From the NCBI GenBank assembly GCA_944377425.1, contig CALWEX010000080.1, positions 1 through 43,682 of the forward strand: a DNA stretch of 43,682 nt, written 5' to 3'. The position numbers and the translations under genes are program-made. Shown here piece by piece: positions 1 through 7,211 of this stretch. The first letter of the stretch is position 1. Each line of letters starts with the position of its first letter. Below the pieces are notes generated by a model. It was not told where the DNA came from. It was given only the letters and a program-made list of their open reading frames with translations, and did not search any database. The stretch comes from an uncultured Clostridia bacterium. GTDB taxonomy: Bacteria; Bacillota; Clostridia; Lachnospirales; Anaerotignaceae.

Positions 1-43
1 AGAATTAAGCTTTTTTGTTAATTTATTTATTTCAAAAAATATG

Positions 44-2026
44 TTAACCTTTCTTTTTATACAGAGCGGCAATCATATAAACACTCTGCTCTATACCTAT
101 TTTTCCACTGTCCAAACACAGCTCATAATTATCCGCCTGTCCCCATTGTGTGCCAGTATAAAGCTCATAATAAGCCTTACGTTTTTTATCTTTATCATGC
201 AACCTTTCTGCCGGAGACTCTGAGCGCTGTCCATAAACTGAAACTATACGTTCTGCACGCTTTTCATCTGAAGCATGAATAAATACAGTCAAACAATCAG
301 CAATATCCTTTAATATATAATCTGCACATCGGCCTACAATAACACAAGGCCCTGCTTGCGCTAAATCAGTTATAACTTTTTTCTGTGCAAACCAGATTTT
401 ATCTACAAATGACTGACCATCACTACTGCGTCCTGCAACTGCATTATCATACAGTTTATCTGAAAGAGCGTACTCTTCATACTTTTCAATATATTCTTTA
501 GCAAAACCACTTTCTATGGCTATTTTTTCAATCAGTTCACTGTCGTAACATGGAATACCCAGTTTTGCAGCTACCTCTTTGCCTATTGTTCTTCCACCGC
601 TACCAAACTCACGGCTGATAGCAATAATTCTGTTAGAAGTAAACTGAACTTGAACAGGCTCTGGCTGAAGTGAAATTTCGCCCATAATATTTCTTTTGAA
701 ACGCATATAAAGATACATAGCTACAAGGCATGACACTGTATCTGTAATCGCCTGCACCCACATTAAACCTGTTACACCAAAAAGTGCATCAAGTACAAAA
801 CACAATACTGAGAATATAATACCTAAACGCAATACAGCCAAAAGCAATGATGTTTTCCATTTGCCAACAGCCTGAAAAATGGAGTTATACATATTAAATA
901 AACTCATTCCTATAACACACCATGACCAGCAGCGCATAAAAACGCTACCTACTTGTATTGTTTCTTGGTGGTCAATAAATAATCTTACTATTGTTCCTGG
1001 AATAAGCTGTACTATTACTAAGAATATAAGGGAAAAAATCAAAAGAACTATAAACGAAAGTCGGCATACTTCATGAATACGTTTATGGTCTTTTGCGCCA
1101 TAACTATATCCAATTAAAGGCATAACACCCTGAGCTATACCTATGCTTATATGTAAAGCAATAGTTCCGCATTTAGACGCAACACCATAAGCCGCAGAAA
1201 GAATATTACCGTTTTCATGCCTAAGAAGCAATCCATTTAACAAAGAAATAGAAACGGAAACAAGCAATACAGATATAGCAGCAGGAAATCCTACCGACAA
1301 TGTTCCTAAAGATACTTTTTTGGCTAATGAAAAGTGTTTAGGTGAAACTGTAAGAACAGTTGATTTTCTAATCTTTGCCAGTACAACAAAGAAATACAGC
1401 ATAGAAATTACATTGGAAAGCATAGTAGCAACGGCAGCACCGGCAACCTGCATATCAAAAACAAAAATAAATATTGGGTCAAGAATAATATTCATTATAC
1501 CGCCAATAGTTAAACCTATTCCAGCTTCTTTGGTTTTACCAACAGAACGTACTAAATGCCCTAAAACAAGGCCAGCAACAGTTGGAATACCGCCTATTAC
1601 AAAAACCCAAAAAAGATAATCTGTTGTAAACCCAAATGTATATTCATCTGCGCCAAAGAGCGTAAGTATGGGTTTCATAAAAACAGCAAGCAATATTGCC
1701 AAAACTGCCGTTACAAAAATACTTCCCCAAAAACTGAATGAGGATGCCTTTTTAGCTGTTTCTTCATCATTTTGTCCCATACTTCTAGCAATTACGCTAT
1801 TAGCTCCAATACCAAAAAGATTGGCAACTGCCGTTAAAAGAGTATAAATAGGAAATGTAATAGAAAGAGCAGCTATCTGGTTCGGGTCACCAATTTGTCC
1901 TATAAAAAAAGTGTCTGCCAGACTATAAAGAATGACTATAATCTGGCTTACTACCGTTGGTATTGCAAGTTTTGCAACTGCCTGACCAACAGGCATTGTT
2001 GTAAATAATTCATTATTTTTACTCAT
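44..2026 (-). CDS. MATE-family efflux transporter fused to a cytidylate-kinase-like domain
   Basis: A two-part protein of 660 residues. Residues 1 to about 450 form a polytopic membrane domain of the MATE (multidrug and toxin extrusion) type, with about 12 hydrophobic segments in two similar halves. Residues 466-658 are a soluble cytidylate-kinase-like domain (PF13189 type) that opens with a glycine-rich nucleotide loop (SREFGSGGRTIG, 471-482) and later has VGRCADYIL at 564-572. A MATE protein alone is about 450 residues, so the C-terminal 200 are a true fusion. The kinase-like part should face the cytoplasm. It lies 27 nt behind marR and is very likely its co-transcribed target. The substrate is unknown. 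Whether the kinase domain phosphorylates a nucleotide or only senses one cannot be read from the sequence. Confidence 0.9.
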   Translation of the reverse strand: MSKNNELFTTMPVGQAVAKLAIPTVVSQIIVILYSLADTFFIGQIGDPNQIAALSITFPIYTLLTAVANLFGIGANSVIARSMGQNDEETAKKASSFSFWGSIFVTAVLAILLAVFMKPILTLFGADEYTFGFTTDYLFWVFVIGGIPTVAGLVLGHLVRSVGKTKEAGIGLTIGGIMNIILDPIFIFVFDMQVAGAAVATMLSNVISMLYFFVVLAKIRKSTVLTVSPKHFSLAKKVSLGTLSVGFPAAISVLLVSVSISLLNGLLLRHENGNILSAAYGVASKCGTIALHISIGIAQGVMPLIGYSYGAKDHKRIHEVCRLSFIVLLIFSLIFLVIVQLIPGTIVRLFIDHQETIQVGSVFMRCWSWCVIGMSLFNMYNSIFQAVGKWKTSLLLAVLRLGIIFSVLCFVLDALFGVTGLMWVQAITDTVSCLVAMYLYMRFKRNIMGEISLQPEPVQVQFTSNRIIAISREFGSGGRTIGKEVAAKLGIPCYDSELIEKIAIESGFAKEYIEKYEEYALSDKLYDNAVAGRSSDGQSFVDKIWFAQKKVITDLAQAGPCVIVGRCADYILKDIADCLTVFIHASDEKRAERIVSVYGQRSESPAERLHDKDKKRKAYYELYTGTQWGQADNYELCLDSGKIGIEQSVYMIAALYKKKG

Positions 2027-2053
2027 TGAAATACGATCCTTTCTGTATTTGAT

Positions 2054-2491
2054 TTAATAACGTACACGGTTCATATTATCTAATGCAATTTGGAGCAACC
2101 TTATAAATTCAGCTTGTTCCTCATCACTCATACCTTTAACAAGGGCATTTTGAGTTTCCAAAGCTATTTCTTTTAAGTGCCCCTCCAGCTGTAATCCCTG
2201 CTCTGTAGGTGTTATAATGGCTTTTCTTGCATCTTCTTCATCAGTTGACTTAGAAATTAATCCTTTGCTTTCCAAACGGGCAATAATTCCTGCAACTGTT
2301 GACTGTGATAAGCGCATGTGTTCTTTAAGCTGTGAAGCGGTTATACCTGGATTTCGCAAAGTAGCAATAATAGCATCACTTTGAACAGATGTAAGGTCAA
2401 TACTTTTCATTTTAAGATTTCTATAATAAGTTACTGCGTTTCCAAGTTTAACAATTAAAGAAGCTGTTTTAAACTGACATTGCTGAATCAT
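2054..2491 (-). CDS. MarR-family transcriptional regulator
   Basis: A 145-residue winged-helix regulator. The helix-turn-helix lies at about residues 52-75 and the wing carries the DEEDARKA signature (84-91), typical of MarR proteins, which are dimeric repressors relieved by small ligands. The start was placed at 2491 (MIQQCQ...) because an AGGAGGA ribosome site (2498-2504) sits 6 nt upstream. The longer frame that begins at 2569 would start inside the -35 box and run through the operator palindrome, so it is rejected. The gene lies immediately ahead of the MATE fusion, and the two probably form an autoregulated operon. Confidence 0.93.
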   Translation of the reverse strand: MIQQCQFKTASLIVKLGNAVTYYRNLKMKSIDLTSVQSDAIIATLRNPGITASQLKEHMRLSQSTVAGIIARLESKGLISKSTDEEDARKAIITPTEQGLQLEGHLKEIALETQNALVKGMSDEEQAEFIRLLQIALDNMNRVRY

Positions 2492-2507
2492 ACCAATTCC
2501 TCCTAAA

Positions 2508-2569
2508 AATAAATCGCATACGATGTTTCGTATGCGATTTATTATACTATCCTTTATTTTTAAAATCAA
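2508..2569 (-). promoter_or_regulatory. marR-MATE promoter with overlapping palindromic operator
   Basis: Reading the minus strand: -35 TTGATT (2564-2569), a 17-nt spacer, and -10 TATAAT (2541-2546). A perfect inverted repeat with 16-bp arms (2508-2523 and 2528-2543, arm core TCGCATACGA) and a 4-nt centre begins inside the -10 box and ends just before the ribosome site at 2498-2504. A repressor bound here would block the promoter, so this is the expected site for autoregulation by the MarR protein. As RNA the same repeat could form a long hairpin at the 5' end of the message. Confidence 0.85.
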
Positions 2570-2770
2570 TAGGTTTAATTAAAAACTTTATAAATTATAA
2601 AAATTTTCTTATAAATAACACATAAAATTCATTTATTATCAAATCATATAGAATACAATATTGTTATCATTTGAATTAATATATTTAATTCTTTATCTTT
2701 AATTTCATATTCAACTATTAACAAAAACTTATGTTTTAAGCACTTTTGTATTTATTCAACATTTGTACGC

Positions 2771-2797
2771 AAAAAATCCGGATGAAAATTCATCCGG
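2771..2797 (-). terminator. Rho-independent terminator of darA
   Basis: The stem CCGGATGA/TCATCCGG (2778-2785, 2790-2797) with a 4-nt loop is followed on the minus strand by a run of T (2771-2776). It lies about 145 nt beyond the darA stop. Confidence 0.8.
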
Positions 2798-2843
2798 CAA
2801 AAATACTTTATTAATTAAGTAATACAAAAAAATTAGTGAATTT

Positions 2844-2932
2844 AAATAACAAAAATATTAAAATATAATCTATAATTTTTTAGTGTATAATTTAAATATA
2901 AACTAAAAATTATGAATAAATATTTGTTATTT
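2844..2932. repeat. Nested imperfect inverted repeat downstream of darA
   Basis: The outer arms are 2844-2859 and 2919-2932 (AAATAACAA...ATATT against its complement, with two extra A). The inner arms are 2872-2884 and 2902-2913 (ATAATTTTTTAGT against ACTAAAAATTAT, one base longer on the left). Together they could fold into a weak AT-only hairpin of about 90 nt. This may be a decayed small mobile element or chance pairing in AT-rich DNA. Confidence 0.4.
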
Positions 2933-2941
2933 TTGATTTAA

Positions 2942-3301
2942 TTACATCTTTTTTATTTGCTCCATATCAAGCATAAATACAGTAACTCCGCCAACCTCTT
3001 TTTCTAATGGCACAGACATACTGCTTCCAATACAATGGTCTCCTGAAACAGGTGTTGGCAAAGCATAAACTGTTTCTTTACGCTTTCCAGCCATTTTTTC
3101 GAGTATTCCCATTACTTCATCTACTCTTTCTTTTTCAACACCTATCATTATTGTTACGTTCTCTTTTTTCAAAAATCCGCCGCTTGAACAGAGTTTTGTA
3201 ACAAATATCTTATTTCTGCCTAATTCTTCAACTGTGTCATCATAATCATCTTTTTGCAATATTGCCATTATAAGCTTATAAGATTTATCATTATCAAACA
3301 T
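2942..3301 (-). CDS. darA: Cyclic-di-AMP receptor, DarA/YaaQ family (PII-like)
   Basis: A 119-residue PII-like protein of the DUF970 (PF06153) family. Members are trimers that bind the second messenger c-di-AMP in the cytoplasm. It matches the family in order: a beta strand YKLIMAILQ, the VTKLCSSGGFLKKENVTIMIGV block (VTKLxxxGGF is the family hallmark), and a closing GGVTVFMLDMEQI strand. The N-terminus is a few residues longer than usual. The ribosome site GGAGGA stands just upstream. In Bacillus darA sits between tmk and holB; here it stands alone between a terminator and tRNA-Thr, so the context adds nothing about its partner. Confidence 0.88.
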   Translation of the reverse strand: MFDNDKSYKLIMAILQKDDYDDTVEELGRNKIFVTKLCSSGGFLKKENVTIMIGVEKERVDEVMGILEKMAGKRKETVYALPTPVSGDHCIGSSMSVPLEKEVGGVTVFMLDMEQIKKM

Positions 3302-3474
3302 AATATTCCTCCATTCACTATGTATTCAATAATATTTACTGCTAAACAACTCTTATTTCAAGTGAAATCATCACAATATAACTTTATTTTATATATATTT
3401 ATATGTCAACAAAAATATGGATTTTAATATAATAAATAAAGTCTCAAAATTCATTATCTAAAACAAATAAAATA

Positions 3475-3504
3475 TTGACAAATATAGTACACTTGTTATA
3501 TCAT
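3475..3504 (+). promoter_or_regulatory. tRNA-Thr promoter
   Basis: A consensus -35 TTGACA (3475-3480) is followed after 16-18 nt by TATATC/TATCAT (3497-3504), about 20 nt upstream of the mature tRNA 5' end. The exact -10 register is uncertain. Confidence 0.65.
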
Positions 3505-3524
3505 ATCTATCGTTAAGTTATTTT

Positions 3525-3597
3525 GCTGTTGTAGCTCAGTAGGTAGAGCACCGCATTGGTAGTGCGGAGGTCACGGGTCCGAATCCCGTCAACAGCT
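3525..3597 (+). tRNA. tRNA-Thr (anticodon GGT)
   Basis: A 73-nt cloverleaf. The acceptor stem GCTGTTG pairs with CAACAGC, the D arm carries AGCTCAGTAGGTAGAGC, the anticodon stem CCGCA/TGCGG encloses TTGGTAG (anticodon GGT, reading ACC and ACU), and the T arm CGGGTCCGAATCCCG is perfect. The discriminator base is T and CCA is not encoded, so it must be added after transcription. It is a single gene, not part of an rRNA or tRNA cluster. Confidence 0.97.
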
Positions 3598-3606
3598 TGT
3601 TTATTT

Positions 3607-3631
3607 ACACTGGCTAAGCCAGTGTTTTTTT
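3607..3631 (+). terminator. Terminator of tRNA-Thr
   Basis: ACACTGGC (3607-3614), TAA loop, GCCAGTGT (3618-3625), then a run of T to 3631. A second, weaker hairpin with a T run follows at 3656-3687 (CGTGAAA/TTTCACG then TTTTTT), so the transcript has tandem stops. Confidence 0.9.
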
Positions 3632-3698
3632 ATGTTTTATAATATTTATTCAATTCGTGAAATCAATGTCTATTTTTCACGTTTTTTCAATTTTTCTA

Positions 3699-3727
3699 TT
3701 GACATATTTATAAAATAAATATAGAAT
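3699..3727 (+). promoter_or_regulatory. Strong vegetative promoter of the 57-residue small gene
   Basis: TTGACA (3699-3704), exactly 17 nt, then TAGAAT (3722-3727). This is a near-consensus sigma-A type promoter, with a leader of about 50 nt before the ATG at 3784. Confidence 0.8.
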
Positions 3728-3783
3728 CAAATTAGAAATTAATATTATTATAATATTATTACACTCAAAAGAGGTGTGTCTGT

Positions 3784-3957
3784 ATGTATTTAACTAAGCT
3801 AAATACTTTAGAGAAAAATCAAGAAACTGACTTTTATAACGAAAGCCTCAGCGGCTCAAATCTTTTCAAACAACTTGATGAAAATTCAAAAGATATAACT
3901 TTAAATTTGGCAAGGTATCTTAAATATCAACAGGATAATAAACATAATACTAAATAA
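3784..3957 (+). CDS. Small hypothetical protein, 57 residues
   Basis: The frame runs from ATG at 3784 to TAA at 3957. I do not recognise the family. The protein is hydrophilic with no membrane segment and no cysteine. The middle (around SLSGSNLFKQLDE) and the C-terminal half (NLARYLKYQQDNKH) look helix-prone. It does not carry the SQELD-type signature of Spo0E phosphatases. The case for a real gene is the whole unit: a near-consensus promoter (3699-3727), a GAGGTG ribosome site about 8 nt before the ATG, and a strong terminator 38 nt after the stop. It is transcribed alone, between tRNA-Thr and a convergent metallophosphoesterase gene. Confidence 0.72.
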   Translation: MYLTKLNTLEKNQETDFYNESLSGSNLFKQLDENSKDITLNLARYLKYQQDNKHNTK

Positions 3958-3994
3958 ATATTAAATTACATATTTAATTAACTAAATTAATTAT

Positions 3995-4026
3995 AAGGCA
4001 GCAGTTAAATACTGCTGCCTTTTTTT
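3995..4026 (+). terminator. Terminator of the 57-residue gene
   Basis: AAGGCAGCAGT (3995-4005), a 5-nt loop, ACTGCTGCCTT (4011-4021), and a T run to 4026. The 11-bp stem could also serve the convergent metallophosphoesterase transcript, though its T tract on the minus strand is poor. Confidence 0.9.
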
Positions 4027-4060
4027 AAATAAATAATAAACTTTTAGCTTAAATTAAATT

Positions 4061-4777
4061 TTACACCCAGCTTATAGACTTATCTTGTCCTATAATTCTT
4101 ATGTCGTGGTGCAAACCATATAGCTTACTGTTAATTTCTTTGTCAACATGCATGTGTCCAAAATACCATTTTTTAAATCTTTCAGATTTAGTTACAATAT
4201 TATACCAGCTTTCCAGTACTTCAGGCAAAATATACCCATCATCAATAGGCTTTTGTCTTGAAATATATTTTCTGGCTAAAAGAGGTGTTTCATGTGTTAT
4301 AACATAATCAATTTTATCAATATTATTTAAAATCTGCTCTTTGCCGTACTCCATTTCTTTTATGCTTGGTTCTTCTTCTTTCCACCAGCTTACGCCTTCT
4401 TTGCGCCTATCCTTGTCAACAGAGCGGGCTCCGCCAAAAGTAAAGAAATTATTTCCATATATAGAGTATATTTCTCCTCTCATTAGATGATAAACCCTCT
4501 CACCTACCTGATGAACCCTGCCGCCATTCCATGAGCTTACTTCCATACTGTTTAAAAGTTCATGGTTTTCATGGTTTCCGTCTATAAATGCTATTGTTCC
4601 GGGAAAAATCTGCTGAAGACTGTTTATATCATATATATAACTTTCATCCCATACATATCCCGCGTCACCGGCAATTAGTAAAATATCTGTTTTTTTAAGC
4701 TCATTCTTTTCTGCCAAGCCAAAGAGCGGCACAAACGTCCTATGTTTATCACCTGTAATAAAAACTCTTTCTGTCAT
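4061..4777 (-). CDS. Calcineurin-like metallophosphoesterase
   Basis: A 238-residue cytoplasmic protein with the ordered metal-binding motifs of the metallophosphoesterase superfamily: GDKH near the N-terminus (GDxH), GDAGYVW (GDxx), IDGNHENH (GNHE), VITHETP, and GHMHVD (GHxH) near the C-terminus. These build a two-metal phosphoesterase centre. The substrate is unknown. No signal peptide or membrane segment is seen. GGAGGA lies before the ATG. It follows the MBL-fold gene by 38 nt and is probably transcribed with it. Confidence 0.9.
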   Translation of the reverse strand: MTERVFITGDKHRTFVPLFGLAEKNELKKTDILLIAGDAGYVWDESYIYDINSLQQIFPGTIAFIDGNHENHELLNSMEVSSWNGGRVHQVGERVYHLMRGEIYSIYGNNFFTFGGARSVDKDRRKEGVSWWKEEEPSIKEMEYGKEQILNNIDKIDYVITHETPLLARKYISRQKPIDDGYILPEVLESWYNIVTKSERFKKWYFGHMHVDKEINSKLYGLHHDIRIIGQDKSISWV

Positions 4778-4815
4778 TAAAATCCTCCAAATAAAGACCT
4801 AATAGCAAAACAAAA

Positions 4816-5781
4816 TTATACTTTGTAATAGTACACTCCATCTTTTTCTATTCTCTTAATATTTCCTGAAAAATAAAGATATTGCAAATGCGCAATAGCC
4901 TCACCTGTAGCAAACCATTTTTGTGGTGCTGGAAAATCCTCCCAGTTTTTGCAGTCTATTTCCCAAGTCATATCCCTAGCCACCATATAAGCCGTTTTTT
5001 CTTCATCTGCCAATATATGAATTACTTCTTTAAGTCTGTCTTCATGATGTTTATATAACTCCTTAATTCTGCCATACATGTCTTTTACAGGTGTTCCATG
5101 AGCAGTTAATAATAATTCTACGTCTAATTTTTCTACCTTCTTAAGGCTTTCTAAATAGTCATTAAGCGGATTTTCTGCACTTATTTCAATACAGATATTA
5201 GGAGTTATTGTACCAAGTATGTGGTCGCCGCAAAACAGTATTTTTTTCTCACTGTCATACAAGCACATATGACCCGGAGTATGGCCTGGAGTTAATATGC
5301 ATTTAAGTTTATAACCTCCATATTCAAGCACATCACCCTCTGACAAATATGTAAAATTAACACGTTCTTTATGGCAGTATTTTCTTCCTGGATGTATATC
5401 TGTATTTCTGCCAAATGTAGCTTTTGGAAAGCCGAATTTTATGAATAAATCATCCAGCATACGCCAATACAGGTTACCCACTTCAAAATTAATTAATTCT
5501 CCATCTGTTTCACCTGAATAAACAGTACTTGTTTTAGCCGCAAAATCAGGCACAAGTCCACAGTGGTCAGAATGAAGGTGTGTTATAAAAACATCTGTTT
5601 TTTCTATTCCCAATTCGTCAAAAGCACTTTGAAGTGCTTCTTTACATTCAGGTCTGTTAAAACCTGTATCAATCAAAAGATTTTTCTCACCTGTAATTAT
5701 ATAGGCGTTAATCTCACGCAGAGGATTATTAGGAAGTGGCACAACTTTTTTATATATATTTTCAGCAACTTTTGTAAGCAT
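4816..5781 (-). CDS. MBL-fold metallo-hydrolase
   Basis: A 321-residue metallo-beta-lactamase-fold hydrolase. The THLHSDHCG motif gives the HxHxDH zinc ligands, GHTPGHMCLY supplies the next His, FCGDHILG the bridging Asp, and TAHGTP the last His. The C-terminal 80 residues look like the small helical/winged domain of glyoxalase II-like MBL proteins. The start at 5781 (MLTKVAEN) is chosen because AAGGAGA is at 5788-5794; the longer frame from 5841 has no ribosome site. Likely in an operon with the metallophosphoesterase. The substrate, possibly a thioester or phosphodiester, is not determinable. Confidence 0.88.
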   Translation of the reverse strand: MLTKVAENIYKKVVPLPNNPLREINAYIITGEKNLLIDTGFNRPECKEALQSAFDELGIEKTDVFITHLHSDHCGLVPDFAAKTSTVYSGETDGELINFEVGNLYWRMLDDLFIKFGFPKATFGRNTDIHPGRKYCHKERVNFTYLSEGDVLEYGGYKLKCILTPGHTPGHMCLYDSEKKILFCGDHILGTITPNICIEISAENPLNDYLESLKKVEKLDVELLLTAHGTPVKDMYGRIKELYKHHEDRLKEVIHILADEEKTAYMVARDMTWEIDCKNWEDFPAPQKWFATGEAIAHLQYLYFSGNIKRIEKDGVYYYKV

Positions 5782-5891
5782 ATAAATTCTCCTTATTTTA
5801 ATAAAATACATATTCCAATTTACACATGGCCAGTATAGCATATTACAACATTATACGTCTATAATTAAAAGGCAGAAGTAACAAACAAAAT

Positions 5892-5934
5892 AAAAAAGGC
5901 AGGCACTGTAGCTTTTTATAGCTTAAGTCCTGCC
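5892..5934 (-). terminator. Terminator of the threonine dehydratase gene
   Basis: GGCAGG (5898-5903) pairs with CCTGCC (5929-5934) with extra pairing inside (AGCT repeats). On the minus strand it is followed by a T run (5892-5897). Confidence 0.75.
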
Positions 5935-5980
5935 TATTATTTATGTAATTATTAAAACTTATGTAACTGATTAATATAAA

Positions 5981-6970
5981 TTAAAGCATACCTTCTACTG
6001 GTTCATCATTAAGTATTTTACCAATCATATCAATATCCCAGTTACCTGATGTAAGTATGAAGCATACATTTTCATCTGGAGAAACTTTAACTTCTCCACC
6101 AAGAAGTGCTGCTATACCAACACATGAAGATGGCTCAGCCACAAGTTTTGCTTCAGAAGCTACAAGCTTAACTGCTTCTTTTATATCTTCTTCTGTTACT
6201 GATACAAAATCATCTACATATTTTTCACAAATAGGATATGGGTTTTCACCTGGTTTACGGCAGCCAAGTCCATCAGCAAGGCTTGGGAAGCATTCAACTT
6301 CAACCCTGTGTCCTGCTTTACGGCTCTGAACATATCCATCGCTGGCCTTAGCCTGAACACCTATTATACGTACCTTAGGGTTAATTTCTTTAATAGCTGT
6401 TGCAACACCAGCAATAAGGCCGCCACCGCCTACAGGAACTAATACTGTGTCAACATATGGTAAATCCTCAAGTATTTCAAGGCCTATTGTTCCCTGACCT
6501 GCCATAACAGTATAGTCCTCATAGCCATGAGCCATTGTATAGCCATTTTTCTCTTGAATTTCTTTAACCATTTTCCATCTGTCATCATAATATCTTGGTC
6601 CAAGGACTACTTCTGCGCCAAGTGCTTTAGCTTTATCTATTTTAACATGTGGAGCATCTTCTGGAAGAACAACTACTACATGTGTACCTGTCATTTTTCC
6701 GGCTAAAGCGCATGCCTGACCGTGGTTTCCAGATGAACTACAAATAATACCTCTGTCTCTTTCTTCCTGTGAAAGAGATAAAATCTTATTCATAGCACCT
6801 CTCATTTTGAAGGCTCCTGTAATTTGCAGCATTTCAGGTTTAAGGTATACTTTGCAGCCAAGTTTTTCGTCCATTGTTTTCTGTCTAATAAGCTTTGTAC
6901 GAACAACATAAGGCTTAATTCTTTCAGCAGCTTCACAAACATCATTTAAAGTAACAGTTGTTTTTTCCAT
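5981..6970 (-). CDS. Threonine/serine dehydratase (PLP-dependent ammonia-lyase)
   Basis: A fold-type II PLP enzyme of 329 residues that deaminates threonine to 2-oxobutanoate and/or serine to pyruvate. The PLP lysine is K55 in [19 protein letters not shown] binds the substrate carboxylate, and [10 protein letters not shown] holds the phosphate. There is no C-terminal ACT-like regulatory domain, so by length it matches the catabolic (TdcB-like) form rather than feedback-inhibited IlvA. AGGAGGT precedes the ATG. It stands alone between terminators, so a fermentative role is inference from length only. Serine racemase is an alternative. Confidence 0.88.
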   Translation of the reverse strand: MEKTTVTLNDVCEAAERIKPYVVRTKLIRQKTMDEKLGCKVYLKPEMLQITGAFKMRGAMNKILSLSQEERDRGIICSSSGNHGQACALAGKMTGTHVVVVLPEDAPHVKIDKAKALGAEVVLGPRYYDDRWKMVKEIQEKNGYTMAHGYEDYTVMAGQGTIGLEILEDLPYVDTVLVPVGGGGLIAGVATAIKEINPKVRIIGVQAKASDGYVQSRKAGHRVEVECFPSLADGLGCRKPGENPYPICEKYVDDFVSVTEEDIKEAVKLVASEAKLVAEPSSCVGIAALLGGEVKVSPDENVCFILTSGNWDIDMIGKILNDEPVEGML

Positions 6971-7091
6971 AAAATTACCTCCTACTTGCGGTTATAAAAC
7001 ATTTTTTATTAAGTATAATATTTTATCAGTGTTGCTCTTTAATGATATTATATTACTGCCTGACTGTACTAACAATTATCAGTATATACCC

Positions 7092-7122
7092 AAAAAGCTA
7101 TAACAAATTGTTATAGCTTTTT
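7092..7122. terminator. Palindromic bidirectional terminator
   Basis: AAAAAGCTATAACAA (7092-7106) and TTGTTATAGCTTTTT (7108-7122) are perfect 15-base complements around one base, with A/T runs on both ends. It lies in the dehydratase leader region, beyond the end of the metal ATPase gene. Confidence 0.6.
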
Positions 7123-7168
7123 TTAATAATCGGCATAATTACAAATAATTAAACTTGTAGTTATAATA

Positions 7169-7198
7169 AAACAGACATGCTAAAACACATGCCTGTTT
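7169..7198 (-). terminator. Terminator of the metal ATPase gene
   Basis: AAACAGACATG (7169-7179) pairs with CATGCCTGTTT (7188-7198) with one G-T wobble, followed by T-rich sequence on the minus strand, 14 nt after the ATPase stop. Confidence 0.75.
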
Positions 7199-7211
7199 AT
7201 TTAATAAATGC

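Larger units (their letters stand above)
2570..2941. other. AT-rich spacer between darA and marR
   Basis: No coding frame is supported in these 372 bases. It contains an imperfect nested inverted repeat right after darA (2844-2932), the darA terminator (2771-2797), and otherwise very AT-rich sequence leading up to the marR promoter. Confidence 0.6.

Noticed and set aside
2492..2569. N-terminal extension of the MarR frame to 171 residues
   Set aside because: The extra codons run through the -10 box and operator palindrome, and a strong ribosome site lies just before 2491.
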